NCBI GenBank assembly: GCA_021199395.1 | Contig: JAJQIE010000163.1 | Span: forward strand, 1 to 9,854 | Reading direction: 5' to 3' | DNA length: 9,854 bases | Source: Lachnospiraceae bacterium | Lineage (GTDB): Bacteria; Bacillota; Clostridia; Lachnospirales; Lachnospiraceae | In this document: one piece after another, positions 1 through 6,545 of the stretch | Layout of the letters: every line of letters starts with the position of its first letter | Numbering within the stretch: position 1 is the stretch's first letter | Made by a program: the position numbers and the translations under genes | The notes under the pieces: model-generated | Databases searched by the model: none | What the model was told of the DNA's origin: nothing | The model's input: the letters and a program-made list of their open reading frames with translations, nothing else

Positions 1-137
1 ATGGTGGTGCAAATGAGAAAGCCTAAACCAATTTACTGTGCGGGCTACGGGCCCATAAACGAATCGGTCTTTGCCGTTACAGTCAGTATAGTCAATAACA
101 GCAAAAAATCAATACCATGCTGGTTGCCCTGTTTCAT
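1..137. other. Unassigned sequence beyond the flavin reductase break
   Basis: This stretch does not continue the flavin reductase. On the plus strand one frame is open from position 1 to 246 (starting MVVQMRKPKPIY), but it runs antisense through the conserved part of the flavin reductase gene and has no visible ribosome-binding site. On the minus strand, positions 97-1 read IDYTDCNGKDRFVYGP and onward to the window edge without a stop. I do not recognise either peptide. The stretch could be the end of an inserted element or simply non-coding DNA. Confidence 0.35.
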
Positions 138-371
138 TTATGTTGGTGCCACGCAGGGCGGGGCATGGGGCTTTACTGTAAAAGCCTTTCTTGATTTGAT
201 ATTTTTTACCGTCTTATGTGACTCTGTCAGGTTTAAAATCACCTGATTTCTTTCAAGCATGGTTCCCCACGCGGCGTTCATGACATTAACGCTTCCATCC
301 TCATTATAGGTTGCAATCATCAGCACCGGCATCGGAAAGATCGCTTCCGTAGTCTTTATATCTTTTCTCAT
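138..371 (-). pseudogene. Truncated flavin reductase-like protein
   Basis: The 77-residue frame resembles the N-terminus of flavin reductase-like FMN-binding proteins (flavoredoxin type), which usually run to roughly 180-200 residues. Recognisable family features are the FPMPVLMIATYNEDG stretch (residues 12-26), the NAAWG motif (32-36) and a SHKTVKNI...KAFTV block (51-66). The ATG at 371 is preceded by AGGAGG (381-386 on the plus strand) at good spacing, so the start is well supported. Similarity stops at about residue 66 (near position 173). The remaining 11 residues (KPHAPPCVAPT) do not look like the family and end at a TAA, and I found no other frame that restores it. I read this as a gene cut by insertion, deletion or rearrangement. 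It lies divergent to an HxlR regulator, a common pairing for redox-responsive flavoprotein genes. Family call fairly sure; loss of function inferred from the length. Confidence 0.7.
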
Positions 372-399
372 TTCGATAAACCTCCTGAATTTTTTCTGA

Positions 400-428
400 T
401 TGCCCTTTGGCTGCACCTATGCTATCAT
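400..428 (+). promoter_or_regulatory. Putative sigma-A promoter of the HxlR gene
   Basis: TTGCCC (400-405) and TATCAT (423-428) are separated by 17 bp, each a fair match to -35 and -10 consensus. Transcription would begin around 435 and run through the operator-like inverted repeats to the HxlR start at 490. Predicted by eye only. Confidence 0.45.
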
Positions 429-445
429 AGCGTCAGATTTAAAAC

Positions 446-486
446 AAGTACCAACTTTTATGTCAGGTACTTACCTGGGGGTAAGT
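446..486. promoter_or_regulatory. Inverted-repeat operator between flavin reductase and HxlR genes
   Basis: Two overlapping inverted repeats are visible. ACTTACC (469-475) pairs with GGTAAGT (480-486) across a 4-bp spacer. AAGTACC (446-452) pairs with GGTACTT (466-472) across 13 bp. HxlR/YodB-type winged-helix dimers bind short palindromes of this kind near their own promoters, so this is the likely autoregulatory and divergent operator. The right half touches the GGGGG ribosome-binding site (477-481) of the HxlR gene, so binding would also block its start region. Site seen directly; the binding protein is inferred. Confidence 0.6.
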
Positions 487-489
487 GTG

Positions 490-825
490 ATGAAAAATAT
501 AGAAACCGCAAACTTTGAAGATACCGGATATTGCTATACCCTGTCTCTTATTTCCGGCAAATATAAGCCGATTATCCTTTACTGCCTGATGGAATACGAG
601 CCGGTGCGCTTTAACCAGATGCGGAGATATCTGAAAAACGTGGCGGATAAAACGCTAAGCCAAAATCTCAAAGAACTGGAGGCTGACGATCTGATCATTC
701 GCCATGAATACCCGCAAATCCCTCCGAAGGTAGAGTATACACTCACGGAAAGAGGGCCTTCGCTGGTTCGCGTGTTGGATAAACTGTGCGATTGGGGAAA
801 TGAAAACCGAAGACACGAAAAGTAG
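490..825 (+). CDS. HxlR-family winged-helix transcriptional regulator
   Basis: A 111-residue protein, the usual size for HxlR/MarR-like regulators. It carries the family pattern: Cys15, then LISGKYKPIILYCL (about 20-33) as the first helix pair, RFNQMRRYLKNVADKTLSQNL as the recognition helix region, LEADDLI...EYPQIPPKVEYTLTERG as the beta wing, and a final dimerisation helix ending LCDWG. Cys15 sits where HxlR proteins normally have the Cys of their CP motif (here C-Y), the position used for thiol or electrophile sensing in YodB and QorR. Redox sensing is therefore plausible but not shown. ATG 490 is chosen over the in-frame ATG at 400 because family similarity begins there and GGGGG (477-481) lies just upstream. 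It probably represses itself and the divergent flavin reductase gene, whose product is now truncated. Confidence 0.88.
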   Translation: MKNIETANFEDTGYCYTLSLISGKYKPIILYCLMEYEPVRFNQMRRYLKNVADKTLSQNLKELEADDLIIRHEYPQIPPKVEYTLTERGPSLVRVLDKLCDWGNENRRHEK

Positions 826-854
826 TGCCGAATGTTCTATGCAATTCTTACTGC

Positions 855-884
855 AAGCTGCACTTAATTTCTATCATGCAGCTT
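855..884 (+). terminator. Weak hairpin after HxlR
   Basis: AAGCTGCA (855-862) pairs with TGCAGCTT (877-884) around a 14-nt loop, 29 bp after the HxlR stop. What follows is only moderately T-rich (ACGGTATTTGTTTT), so this is at best a weak terminator. Confidence 0.35.
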
Positions 885-1041
885 ACGGTATTTGTTTTCA
901 CAGCCGGTCATAAATACACTCTCAGAATAAGAAAATCAATCGGGCTGGCCTTTCAGCATTTTCAGCTTCCGCATATAACCGATGCTGTCTGCACAGCCCT
1001 GAAAATAAATCTTCTCGCTTTCCCGTTTTCTTTTATCATAC

Positions 1042-1073
1042 AAAAAAGGAACCTGGATTGCAGTTCCTTTTTT
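1042..1073. terminator. Bidirectional Rho-independent terminator
   Basis: AAAAAAGGAAC (1042-1052) and GTTCCTTTTTT (1063-1073) are perfect reverse complements. An inner TG/CA pairing (1054-1055 with 1061-1062) extends the stem past a one-base bulge. Either strand reads as a stem followed by six T. It lies 63 bp past the stop of the minus-strand permease gene and would end the transporter operon, and it would also catch readthrough from HxlR. Confidence 0.75.
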
Positions 1074-1135
1074 CATTAAGGTTTCTTTTTTACAGCAGCT
1101 TATTTCGCTCTGGCACCAGACCGCGCGGGAGAAAA

Positions 1136-1981
1136 TCAGCCCTTTACCGCGCCCAGCGCCACACCCTTCGTGATGTATTTGTTCAGGAATATATACACGA
1201 GCAGCGCAGGAGCCGCCGAAAGCGCCATGACCGCGAACTGCACCGCATAATTGGACGAGTACTGTCCGGTAAATTCCAGGATGCAAAACGGAAGTGTTTT
1301 CCACTTGTCGCTGCTTAAATAGGTCGTCGCCATCATGAACTCATTCCAGTTGTTCAGGTAGGTCATGATCACCACGGTGGAGATGGAAGGCCGCAGCAGC
1401 GGCATAATGATCGTAAAGACGACGCGGTATACGCCGCAGCCGTCAATCAGAGCCGCCTCCTCCAGTTCCTTCGGCACGGAAGCCATAAAGCCCGACGTCA
1501 GGAAATAGCCCTGCGGCAGGGAAAACGCGACATAGGGAATCAAAAGAGCCCAGATTGTATCCGTCAGCTTCAGCCGGTCATAGATCACATAGTTGGGCAA
1601 CAACGTCGCATGAATCGGTATCATCATTCCCATCACCATGATCACTGCTACCACATTCTTCAGCTTCCAGTGCATACGTGTACAGGCAAACGAAGCCATG
1701 ATCGAGATAAGAACGACCAGAACGACCGCCAGGGTATTGATCAGCAGGCTGTTCCCGAGGTAATGCAGGAAATGGCCGTCGCGGAACGCCAGTATGTAAT
1801 TCTTCCACTGAATCTCTTCCGGCCAGACCAGGATCCCGCTGGTAAAGAGTTCATTGCTTTTGCAGAGAGAAAAGTCGATCAGCCAGATCAGCGGAAACAG
1901 CTGGACAAACGCGATCACTGAAAATACGAGGATCCAGATCCTTCTTTTGGTCCGGGAATGTTTCGATAAAACACTGTTCAC
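1136..1981 (-). CDS. Carbohydrate ABC transporter permease, MalG type
   Basis: A 281-residue integral membrane protein of the binding-protein-dependent transport inner-membrane family (COG0395). About six hydrophobic segments are visible, the first at residues 15-38. The EAA loop that docks on the ATPase reads EEAALIDGCGVYRVVF...P (about 174-194). The NNWNEF motif (210-215) is typical of MalG/LacG-like partners. The start is GTG at 1981 with AGGAGG overlapping the end of the upstream gene. The next in-frame Met lies well inside the protein, so the GTG is secure. Only 3 bp separate it from the MalF-type gene, implying translational coupling. It is the last gene before the terminator. Substrate specificity cannot be read from the permease. 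Confidence 0.93.
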   Translation of the reverse strand: MNSVLSKHSRTKRRIWILVFSVIAFVQLFPLIWLIDFSLCKSNELFTSGILVWPEEIQWKNYILAFRDGHFLHYLGNSLLINTLAVVLVVLISIMASFACTRMHWKLKNVVAVIMVMGMMIPIHATLLPNYVIYDRLKLTDTIWALLIPYVAFSLPQGYFLTSGFMASVPKELEEAALIDGCGVYRVVFTIIMPLLRPSISTVVIMTYLNNWNEFMMATTYLSSDKWKTLPFCILEFTGQYSSNYAVQFAVMALSAAPALLVYIFLNKYITKGVALGAVKG

Positions 1982-1984
1982 TTT

Positions 1985-2866
1985 TTACACCTCCTGTACT
2001 TCTTTTTCCTGAAATACTTTTTGCAGGATCAGGTTCGCCAGCAGACAGATCAGGATGAAAATAACGCTGATTGCATTTCCGTAGCCGTATTTGTAGGAGC
2101 TGAACGCCTGTTTGTACAGATAGCTCGCCATAAACTGCGTCTCATTACCTGGTCCGCCGTCCGTAAGCAGATATACCGTCTCCATCTGTTTCAGCGCGGA
2201 AATGATCGCCATTGTAACATTCACCTGGATAACCGGCTTCATCAGCGGCAGCGTGACCCGGAAAAAGGTCGATGTCCCGGACGCTCCGTCGATCGCCGCC
2301 GCTTCATAGAGGATCGGATCAATGTTTTTTACACCGGTATAATAGATCAGCATTCCCCAGCCGAAGCCGTGCCAGATCAGAACGACAAGCACCGCCCAGA
2401 TCGCTGTCCCGGAACCGAGTGGGTTGATGGTGCCCTTATAACCGAAGAATTCCAGAATCTTCTGCAGAAGGCCGAAGTTCGGATTGTAGATAAACTTCCA
2501 CAGATAAGCAATGACCGCTACCGAAATGACATTTGGGATAAAGTAAATGCAGCGGAAAATACCTTCCGCTTTTCCCTGCAGCTTATCCAGCTTTACCGCC
2601 ACAAAAATCGCAAGCGGATGCTGAATGCAGATAAATCCGATCGCCAGGAACAGGGAATTCTTTAAGGCTCCCCAGAATACCGAATCGTGAAACAGTGTCG
2701 TGTAATTCTCGATACCGATAAACCAGTAATCCCCGATACCGGAATAATTCGTAAAGCTGTAATATATACTCAGAAGAATCGGCGCAAGTATGGCTACGGT
2801 AAACATAAATAAGCCCGGCGCTACAAGTGAAAAAATAACGCGCTTGTTGCTGTATAGTTTCTTCAT
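1985..2866 (-). CDS. Carbohydrate ABC transporter permease, MalF/UgpA type
   Basis: A 293-residue membrane protein (COG1175), partner of the downstream MalG-type permease. The first transmembrane segment spans about residues 11-36. The EAA loop reads YEAAAIDGASGTSTFFRVTLP (about 187-207, given here in two parts: YEAAAIDGASG, then TSTFFRVTLP). TDGGPGNET (235-243) is typical of the family. ATG 2866 is chosen because a strong GGAGGA ribosome-binding site lies just upstream and the lysine-rich MKKLYSNKR start is typical. The same frame stays open to 2950, but that extension is implausible as protein. It stands 281 bp after the binding-protein gene, behind an internal terminator, so its expression should be lower. 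No ATP-binding subunit is encoded in the window; these systems commonly share an MsmK-like ATPase encoded elsewhere. Confidence 0.93.
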   Translation of the reverse strand: MKKLYSNKRVIFSLVAPGLFMFTVAILAPILLSIYYSFTNYSGIGDYWFIGIENYTTLFHDSVFWGALKNSLFLAIGFICIQHPLAIFVAVKLDKLQGKAEGIFRCIYFIPNVISVAVIAYLWKFIYNPNFGLLQKILEFFGYKGTINPLGSGTAIWAVLVVLIWHGFGWGMLIYYTGVKNIDPILYEAAAIDGASGTSTFFRVTLPLMKPVIQVNVTMAIISALKQMETVYLLTDGGPGNETQFMASYLYKQAFSSYKYGYGNAISVIFILICLLANLILQKVFQEKEVQEV

Positions 2867-3147
2867 GTTCTCCTCCTTCCTTTGGAATATAAAAACGATA
2901 TTACGACCCAAACTCCGTGATGCTACTGCCGCCCCGGTGCCCACAGGCATACCGGCATTCGATTTCTGACAGTCGGCGGCATATTGTTTCGTAACGCTGC
3001 TGACATTTGGGAAAAAAATCAGGAGGGAGCAACCTCTCCCCCCTGTTTTTTATGCACACCTCCTGCTCGATCGCATAGTGACCTGCCGATCGCGCGTTTT
3101 CTTAGATTCTGCAGCCGGTTCTTTCCGTATTTTTTCTGAGAAGCGGC
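2867..3147 (-). other. Long intercistronic region between binding protein and permeases
   Basis: 281 bp separate two genes of one transport system. The stretch holds the hairpin terminator at 3012-3051 and then about 145 bp without a credible gene. A minus-strand frame from 3232 to 3050 overlaps the binding-protein gene and is a shadow. I see no convincing -35/-10 pair for a separate permease promoter. Confidence 0.6.
3012..3051 (-). terminator. Intercistronic Rho-independent terminator
   Basis: On the minus strand CAGGGGGGAG (3045-3036) pairs with CTCCCTCCTG (3029-3020) across a 6-nt loop, ten pairs with one G-U, followed by A and seven T (3018-3012). A T-run also flanks the plus-strand side (3046-3051). 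Placed after the binding-protein gene and before the permeases, it would lower permease transcripts relative to the binding protein, a known arrangement in sugar ABC operons. Confidence 0.8.
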
Positions 3148-4434
3148 TTACTGTGCGAATGCCGCGAGTGCGCTGTAGAATTCGTCCACCGAAAGACTGC
3201 CGATCGCCAGTTCTACACAGGAATCTTCGCACACTGTCTTGAACTCACTTGTGCCCAGATCGTTGATCGGAGTACCGGAAACGCTGGTCGATCCGCTCAC
3301 GATGTCGATCCACTCAAGCTGCAGGGAGGTTTCTTCCCCGGTCAGATAGTCGCTGAAGTTCTGTGCGGACATGCATACGCCGTTCTCCCACGCAAGCTTT
3401 GACCAGTGATCCGGCTCAAACATGTAGTTCAGAAGGGCGATCGCTTCATCCTTCACTTCCGAGTTTGCCGTCACGGAATATCCGCCGCCGTTCCATGCAC
3501 AGATCTCTGTCGCCGTACCGATCCCGCCGTCTACCAGCGGCATGGTAAATACGCTGATATTATTTCTTGTCTCTTCATCAATGTCCTCATTTGTCGCCAT
3601 GGACATTTCCCAGCTGCCCATGTAATACATGGCTGCCTGGCCATTTGTAAACAGGTTCAGAGCTGTGCCGTAATCCGTGGTCTCAAATCCGGTCTGGAAG
3701 CCGCCCGCTTCAACCAGATCCACAACCATCTGCGCCGCCTGTGTCCAGCTCTCATCATAGCTGCCGGATTCCACTGCTGCCGCCGCATTGCTGTAGGTGT
3801 CCGCGCTTCCTGCGATCTTCTGATAGATATCCTCGATCAGGATCGCGATCGGATACTTGTCAGAGCCGTCCATAGAGATGGCGATGTATCCCGCATCCGT
3901 GATCGTCTGCACCGCGCCGATCAGCTCATCCCAGGTCGTCGGCACTTCCACACCGCACTCCTCGAAGATCGCCTTGTTGTAATAGAAGCCCATGACATCC
4001 GTATTTCTTGCGAGGCCATACAGCTTCCCGTCCTGTGAAAATCCGTTCAGCGAACCATCCAGAAAATTATAATCCGCGTAATCATCCTCGTTCAGCTCTG
4101 CCAGCAGTCCGGCGTCTATCACCTCACTGATAAACGCCGGCTGGCCCCACACATTTACCAGATCCGGCATGCTGCTTCCCGAAGCGTATGCCTTGAACTT
4201 GGTCTTGTAGCTCTCATCATCCAGCGCCTCGACCTCGATCGTGACATTCGGATTCTCTTCCATATACATGTCAAACAGAGTCTGCTCGATCAGTCCCTGA
4301 CCGCTTGTCCGGTCCGGAAGATTGGAAAATACTTTGATCGTCACCTGCTCCTCTTCCGCCATCACCGGAACCGATGACACAAGTCCCATTGCCATGGCTG
4401 CCGTCAGTGCAATTGCTAATGCCTTTCTTTTCAT
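3148..4434 (-). CDS. Sugar ABC transporter substrate-binding protein, MalE/UgpB type
   Basis: A 428-residue extracellular solute-binding protein, family 1 (COG1653), usual length for the family. Residues 1-26 form a signal peptide: KRK start, hydrophobic core, then VPVMA before EEE, a classic signal peptidase I site. The fold signature includes the NPNVTIEVE strand (61-69), SSMPDLVNVWG (87-97) and LYGLARNTDVMGFYYNKAIF (138-157) followed by TTWDEL. ATG 4434 is chosen over the in-frame ATG at 4524 because the signal peptide starts there and AAGGAGG precedes it. There is no lipobox cysteine, which is unusual for a Gram-positive binding protein. The mature part contains several cysteines, including CEDSC near the end. 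First structural gene of the transport operon, behind its own promoter. Likely ligand is an oligosaccharide; identity unknown. Confidence 0.93.
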   Translation of the reverse strand: MKRKALAIALTAAMAMGLVSSVPVMAEEEQVTIKVFSNLPDRTSGQGLIEQTLFDMYMEENPNVTIEVEALDDESYKTKFKAYASGSSMPDLVNVWGQPAFISEVIDAGLLAELNEDDYADYNFLDGSLNGFSQDGKLYGLARNTDVMGFYYNKAIFEECGVEVPTTWDELIGAVQTITDAGYIAISMDGSDKYPIAILIEDIYQKIAGSADTYSNAAAAVESGSYDESWTQAAQMVVDLVEAGGFQTGFETTDYGTALNLFTNGQAAMYYMGSWEMSMATNEDIDEETRNNISVFTMPLVDGGIGTATEICAWNGGGYSVTANSEVKDEAIALLNYMFEPDHWSKLAWENGVCMSAQNFSDYLTGEETSLQLEWIDIVSGSTSVSGTPINDLGTSEFKTVCEDSCVELAIGSLSVDEFYSALAAFAQ

Positions 4435-4454
4435 AAGAACCTCCTTCTTTTGCC

Positions 4455-4470
4455 CGGGCTTCGCCGCCCG
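4455..4470 (-). other. 5' leader hairpin of the binding-protein mRNA
   Basis: On the minus strand CGGGC (4470-4466) pairs with GCCCG (4459-4455) around GGCGAA. It lies just downstream of the predicted transcription start and upstream of the ribosome-binding site. It may stabilise the mRNA; no further evidence. Confidence 0.4.
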
Positions 4471-4492
4471 TTCGGTTGTTTTGTATGGTTTG

Positions 4493-4521
4493 ATTATAGA
4501 AAAAATCCAAAGCTCCGTGTA
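4493..4521 (-). promoter_or_regulatory. Putative promoter of the transporter operon, perfect -10
   Basis: On the minus strand a perfect TATAAT lies at 4498-4493, giving a transcript start near 4486 and a leader of about 50 nt. The -35 region at normal spacing (4521-4516, TACACG) is poor; TTGTAC fits only at an overlong 20-bp spacing. A good -10 with a bad -35 is what an activator-dependent promoter looks like, and a direct repeat sits immediately upstream. Confidence 0.6.
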
Positions 4522-4526
4522 CAAAG

Positions 4527-4557
4527 ATTCTTAAGAGGAATGTTGAAATTTTTAAGA
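4527..4557 (-). promoter_or_regulatory. 21-bp-spaced direct repeat, likely response-regulator operator
   Basis: On the minus strand TCTTAAAAAT (4557-4548) and TCTTAAGAAT (4536-4527) match at 9 of 10 bases and are exactly 21 bp apart, two helical turns. AraC-type dimers bind such same-face direct repeats, and the proximal copy ends about 5 bp from the predicted -35. The natural candidate to bind here is the AraC-type response regulator encoded upstream at 6546-7406. Repeat seen directly; binding is inferred. Confidence 0.6.
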
Positions 4558-4598
4558 TACTCCATGGCAGTATGAAGCACGGGGATCATCTGTCAGCA

Positions 4599-6494
4599 TC
4601 ATCCGCTGTAGTATTCCAGCCGCATATCCGGCGGCTGCCGCATGATCTGCATCCGCAGCGTTACCTTTGTCCCGGAGCCAAGCTGGCTCTGGATCTGCAG
4701 GCCGCAGGACGGCCCAAAGACCTTCTGAATCCGGCGGTTGACATTGTTGACGCCAATCGATGTGTGTGTATGTGAAGCTCCCTTCTGATCTTTCAGAACA
4801 GAACGGTTCTGTATCTGATCCTGTGTCTCTCCGGACTTCGCCGGCTCCGCAGAACCGTGCCAAACCGTTTGATTCATGGAATTTGCCGGATGCAGATCCA
4901 GAAGCCCTTCGATCGCCTCCTGTGACATTCCGACGCCATCATCCTCGACCACCATATACAGGTCATCCTCCTCATGATAAATACGAATCTGTATCAGCGC
5001 AGGCTCGATTTTGTCCTCCACCCCATGGATGATCGCGTTCTCCAGGATCGGCTGCAGCAGAAGCTTGGGCACATAAGTATCCAGCAGCTCCGGATCCGCC
5101 TCATAAGAGACCGTCATACGATCCCCATAGCGCACATTCTGTATTTCCACATAATCCCTGAGGTTCTTCAGCTCCTCATCAATCGTCACAAAATCCTTTT
5201 TGGAAAGGGAGTAGCGCATGAGATTACCCAGAGAGTATGTAAGATCTCCAATCTGATCCACCCCGTTCAGCCGCGCGATCCAGTTGATCGTATCCAGCGT
5301 ATTGTACAGAAAATGCGGATTGATCTGCATCTGGAGAGATTTCATTTCAATCTCCTGCTGCATCATTTCCTGCTCATATGCCTCATCGATCAGGGTGCGG
5401 ATATCATTCACCATCTGGTTAAAACTGTTCGCCAGAACGGCAATCTCATCCTCTCCCTCTGCTTCGCAGCTCACTTCGAAATCTCCCTGTCCAAAGCGTT
5501 TCATGGCGTCGGAAAGACTGGTGATCGGCCGTGTAATCCCTTTTCCCGCAGCCACAACCAGCCCGACAGCCAGCAGGCAGGTCACTGTCAGCAGGATGGC
5601 CATATGAATCTGCAGCTTCTGAATATCCGACAGAAAGTACGATTCCGGAACCGCCAGTACCAGTCGCCAGCCATTTGCGATCTCACAGCCGGTGTAGAAG
5701 ACATACCTGCTCCCGTCCATGACAACTGTTTCAAACGACTCACCGCCATCTCTCACCGGAAGCACATCGGAAAACGCCTGTCCCGTCATCTCGGTGTTCT
5801 GACCGGATACAATGCTGCCTTCCTGATCTGTGATATACACGATGCTGCCCGCATCATAGGAAATATCTTTGACAATATCGTAGAATACCGTCGGCTGCAC
5901 ATCGATCAGCATCGTCCCCAGCAGAGTCTGATCCTCGAAACGATACATTTCCCTGCGCAGATAAATGTGTCCATCCGTACAAATCCATTCCCGTTCCTCA
6001 TTCCACAGTTCCTCATCCGGCGGAACCCGGTTAAATTTTGTATAGCTGTAACTCTGTCCGTCTGTCGCGTTAATGTATATGGAAGCGATTTCCTGAGAAA
6101 GAAAGACATAATAAGAGAGCAGATCGCAGACATCATCGTACTGTTGATACCTGGAAATACGGTCGTCCTCATCGTAATTCCGATAAAGCAGGCTCTGCAT
6201 CTGTTCATTTCCTGAAATGTAAAATGCGGTATTCTCTACATTCTCAACGGATAATTCCACCTTGGACATCGTCACAGAAGCCAGGTTTTTCAGATAGTCA
6301 CAGGTTTTTTCCCGCATGGCTTTCGCGGAAAACACATAGAAGAGCAGGGAACTGCCTATGACGGAAACCAGAATGACAGCCAGATAGATCAGTATCAGCT
6401 TTTTACTGAAGCTGAAGCCCTGTCCCTTTTTCCGAAGCCATCCGGACACTTGTTTCGGCATGGCTGTAAGACCTTGAATCATTTTTTTCAACAT
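4599..6494 (-). CDS. Sensor histidine kinase, YesM-like
   Basis: A 631-residue membrane kinase. Transmembrane segments lie at about 32-54 and 298-316, flanking an extracellular Cache-like sensor (about 55-297). A HAMP linker follows (317-368), then the His_kinase module with QINPHFLYNTLD and phospho-acceptor His394. The ATPase domain shows an N-box LLLQPILENAIIHG (478-491), G1 DDGVGM (518-523) and a G2-like SIGVNNVNRRI (579-589), with GSGT near the end (606-609). Between G1 and G2 there are about 55 residues, longer than I expect for YesM kinases. The stretch 541-577 is polar and low in hydrophobics, and looks like an inserted lid loop. ATG 6494 has only a weak GGGGGT site; the gene starts 51 bp after the response regulator stop. 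It would sense an extracellular sugar-related cue, perhaps with the binding protein. Confidence 0.92.
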   Translation of the reverse strand: MLKKMIQGLTAMPKQVSGWLRKKGQGFSFSKKLILIYLAVILVSVIGSSLLFYVFSAKAMREKTCDYLKNLASVTMSKVELSVENVENTAFYISGNEQMQSLLYRNYDEDDRISRYQQYDDVCDLLSYYVFLSQEIASIYINATDGQSYSYTKFNRVPPDEELWNEEREWICTDGHIYLRREMYRFEDQTLLGTMLIDVQPTVFYDIVKDISYDAGSIVYITDQEGSIVSGQNTEMTGQAFSDVLPVRDGGESFETVVMDGSRYVFYTGCEIANGWRLVLAVPESYFLSDIQKLQIHMAILLTVTCLLAVGLVVAAGKGITRPITSLSDAMKRFGQGDFEVSCEAEGEDEIAVLANSFNQMVNDIRTLIDEAYEQEMMQQEIEMKSLQMQINPHFLYNTLDTINWIARLNGVDQIGDLTYSLGNLMRYSLSKKDFVTIDEELKNLRDYVEIQNVRYGDRMTVSYEADPELLDTYVPKLLLQPILENAIIHGVEDKIEPALIQIRIYHEEDDLYMVVEDDGVGMSQEAIEGLLDLHPANSMNQTVWHGSAEPAKSGETQDQIQNRSVLKDQKGASHTHTSIGVNNVNRRIQKVFGPSCGLQIQSQLGSGTKVTLRMQIMRQPPDMRLEYYSG

Positions 6495-6545
6495 ACAGGA
6501 AAACCCCCGGTGCTCTTTTTTGGCCTCTCCCTCCGCACTCTTTCT

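Larger units (their letters stand above)
826..1135. other. Intergenic region between convergent genes
   Basis: About 310 bp between the convergent HxlR and MalG-type permease genes. It holds a weak hairpin just after HxlR and a strong bidirectional hairpin at 1042-1073. Short frames here (for example a minus-strand 46-codon frame starting at 1076 inside the hairpin) lack ribosome-binding sites and show no recognisable domain. No RNA gene seen. Confidence 0.6.

Noticed and set aside
936..1304. A 122-codon minus-strand frame overlapping the permease end
   Set aside because: It runs through the bidirectional terminator and through the end of the MalG-type gene in another frame, with no domain or ribosome-binding site.
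2021..2665. A 214-codon plus-strand open frame
   Set aside because: It is antisense to the MalF-type permease, and its Gln/Arg/Asp-rich product looks like a shadow translation.
3406..4038. A 210-codon plus-strand open frame
   Set aside because: It is antisense to the binding-protein gene, with Arg/His-rich content and no domain.
4557..4573. Terminator after the kinase gene (ATACT/AGTAT stem)
   Set aside because: The stem has five weak pairs and no T-run follows; it overlaps the operator repeat.
4974..6215. A 413-codon plus-strand open frame
   Set aside because: It lies antisense within the sensor kinase gene, has no recognisable domain and no ribosome-binding site. The kinase frame carries all family motifs.
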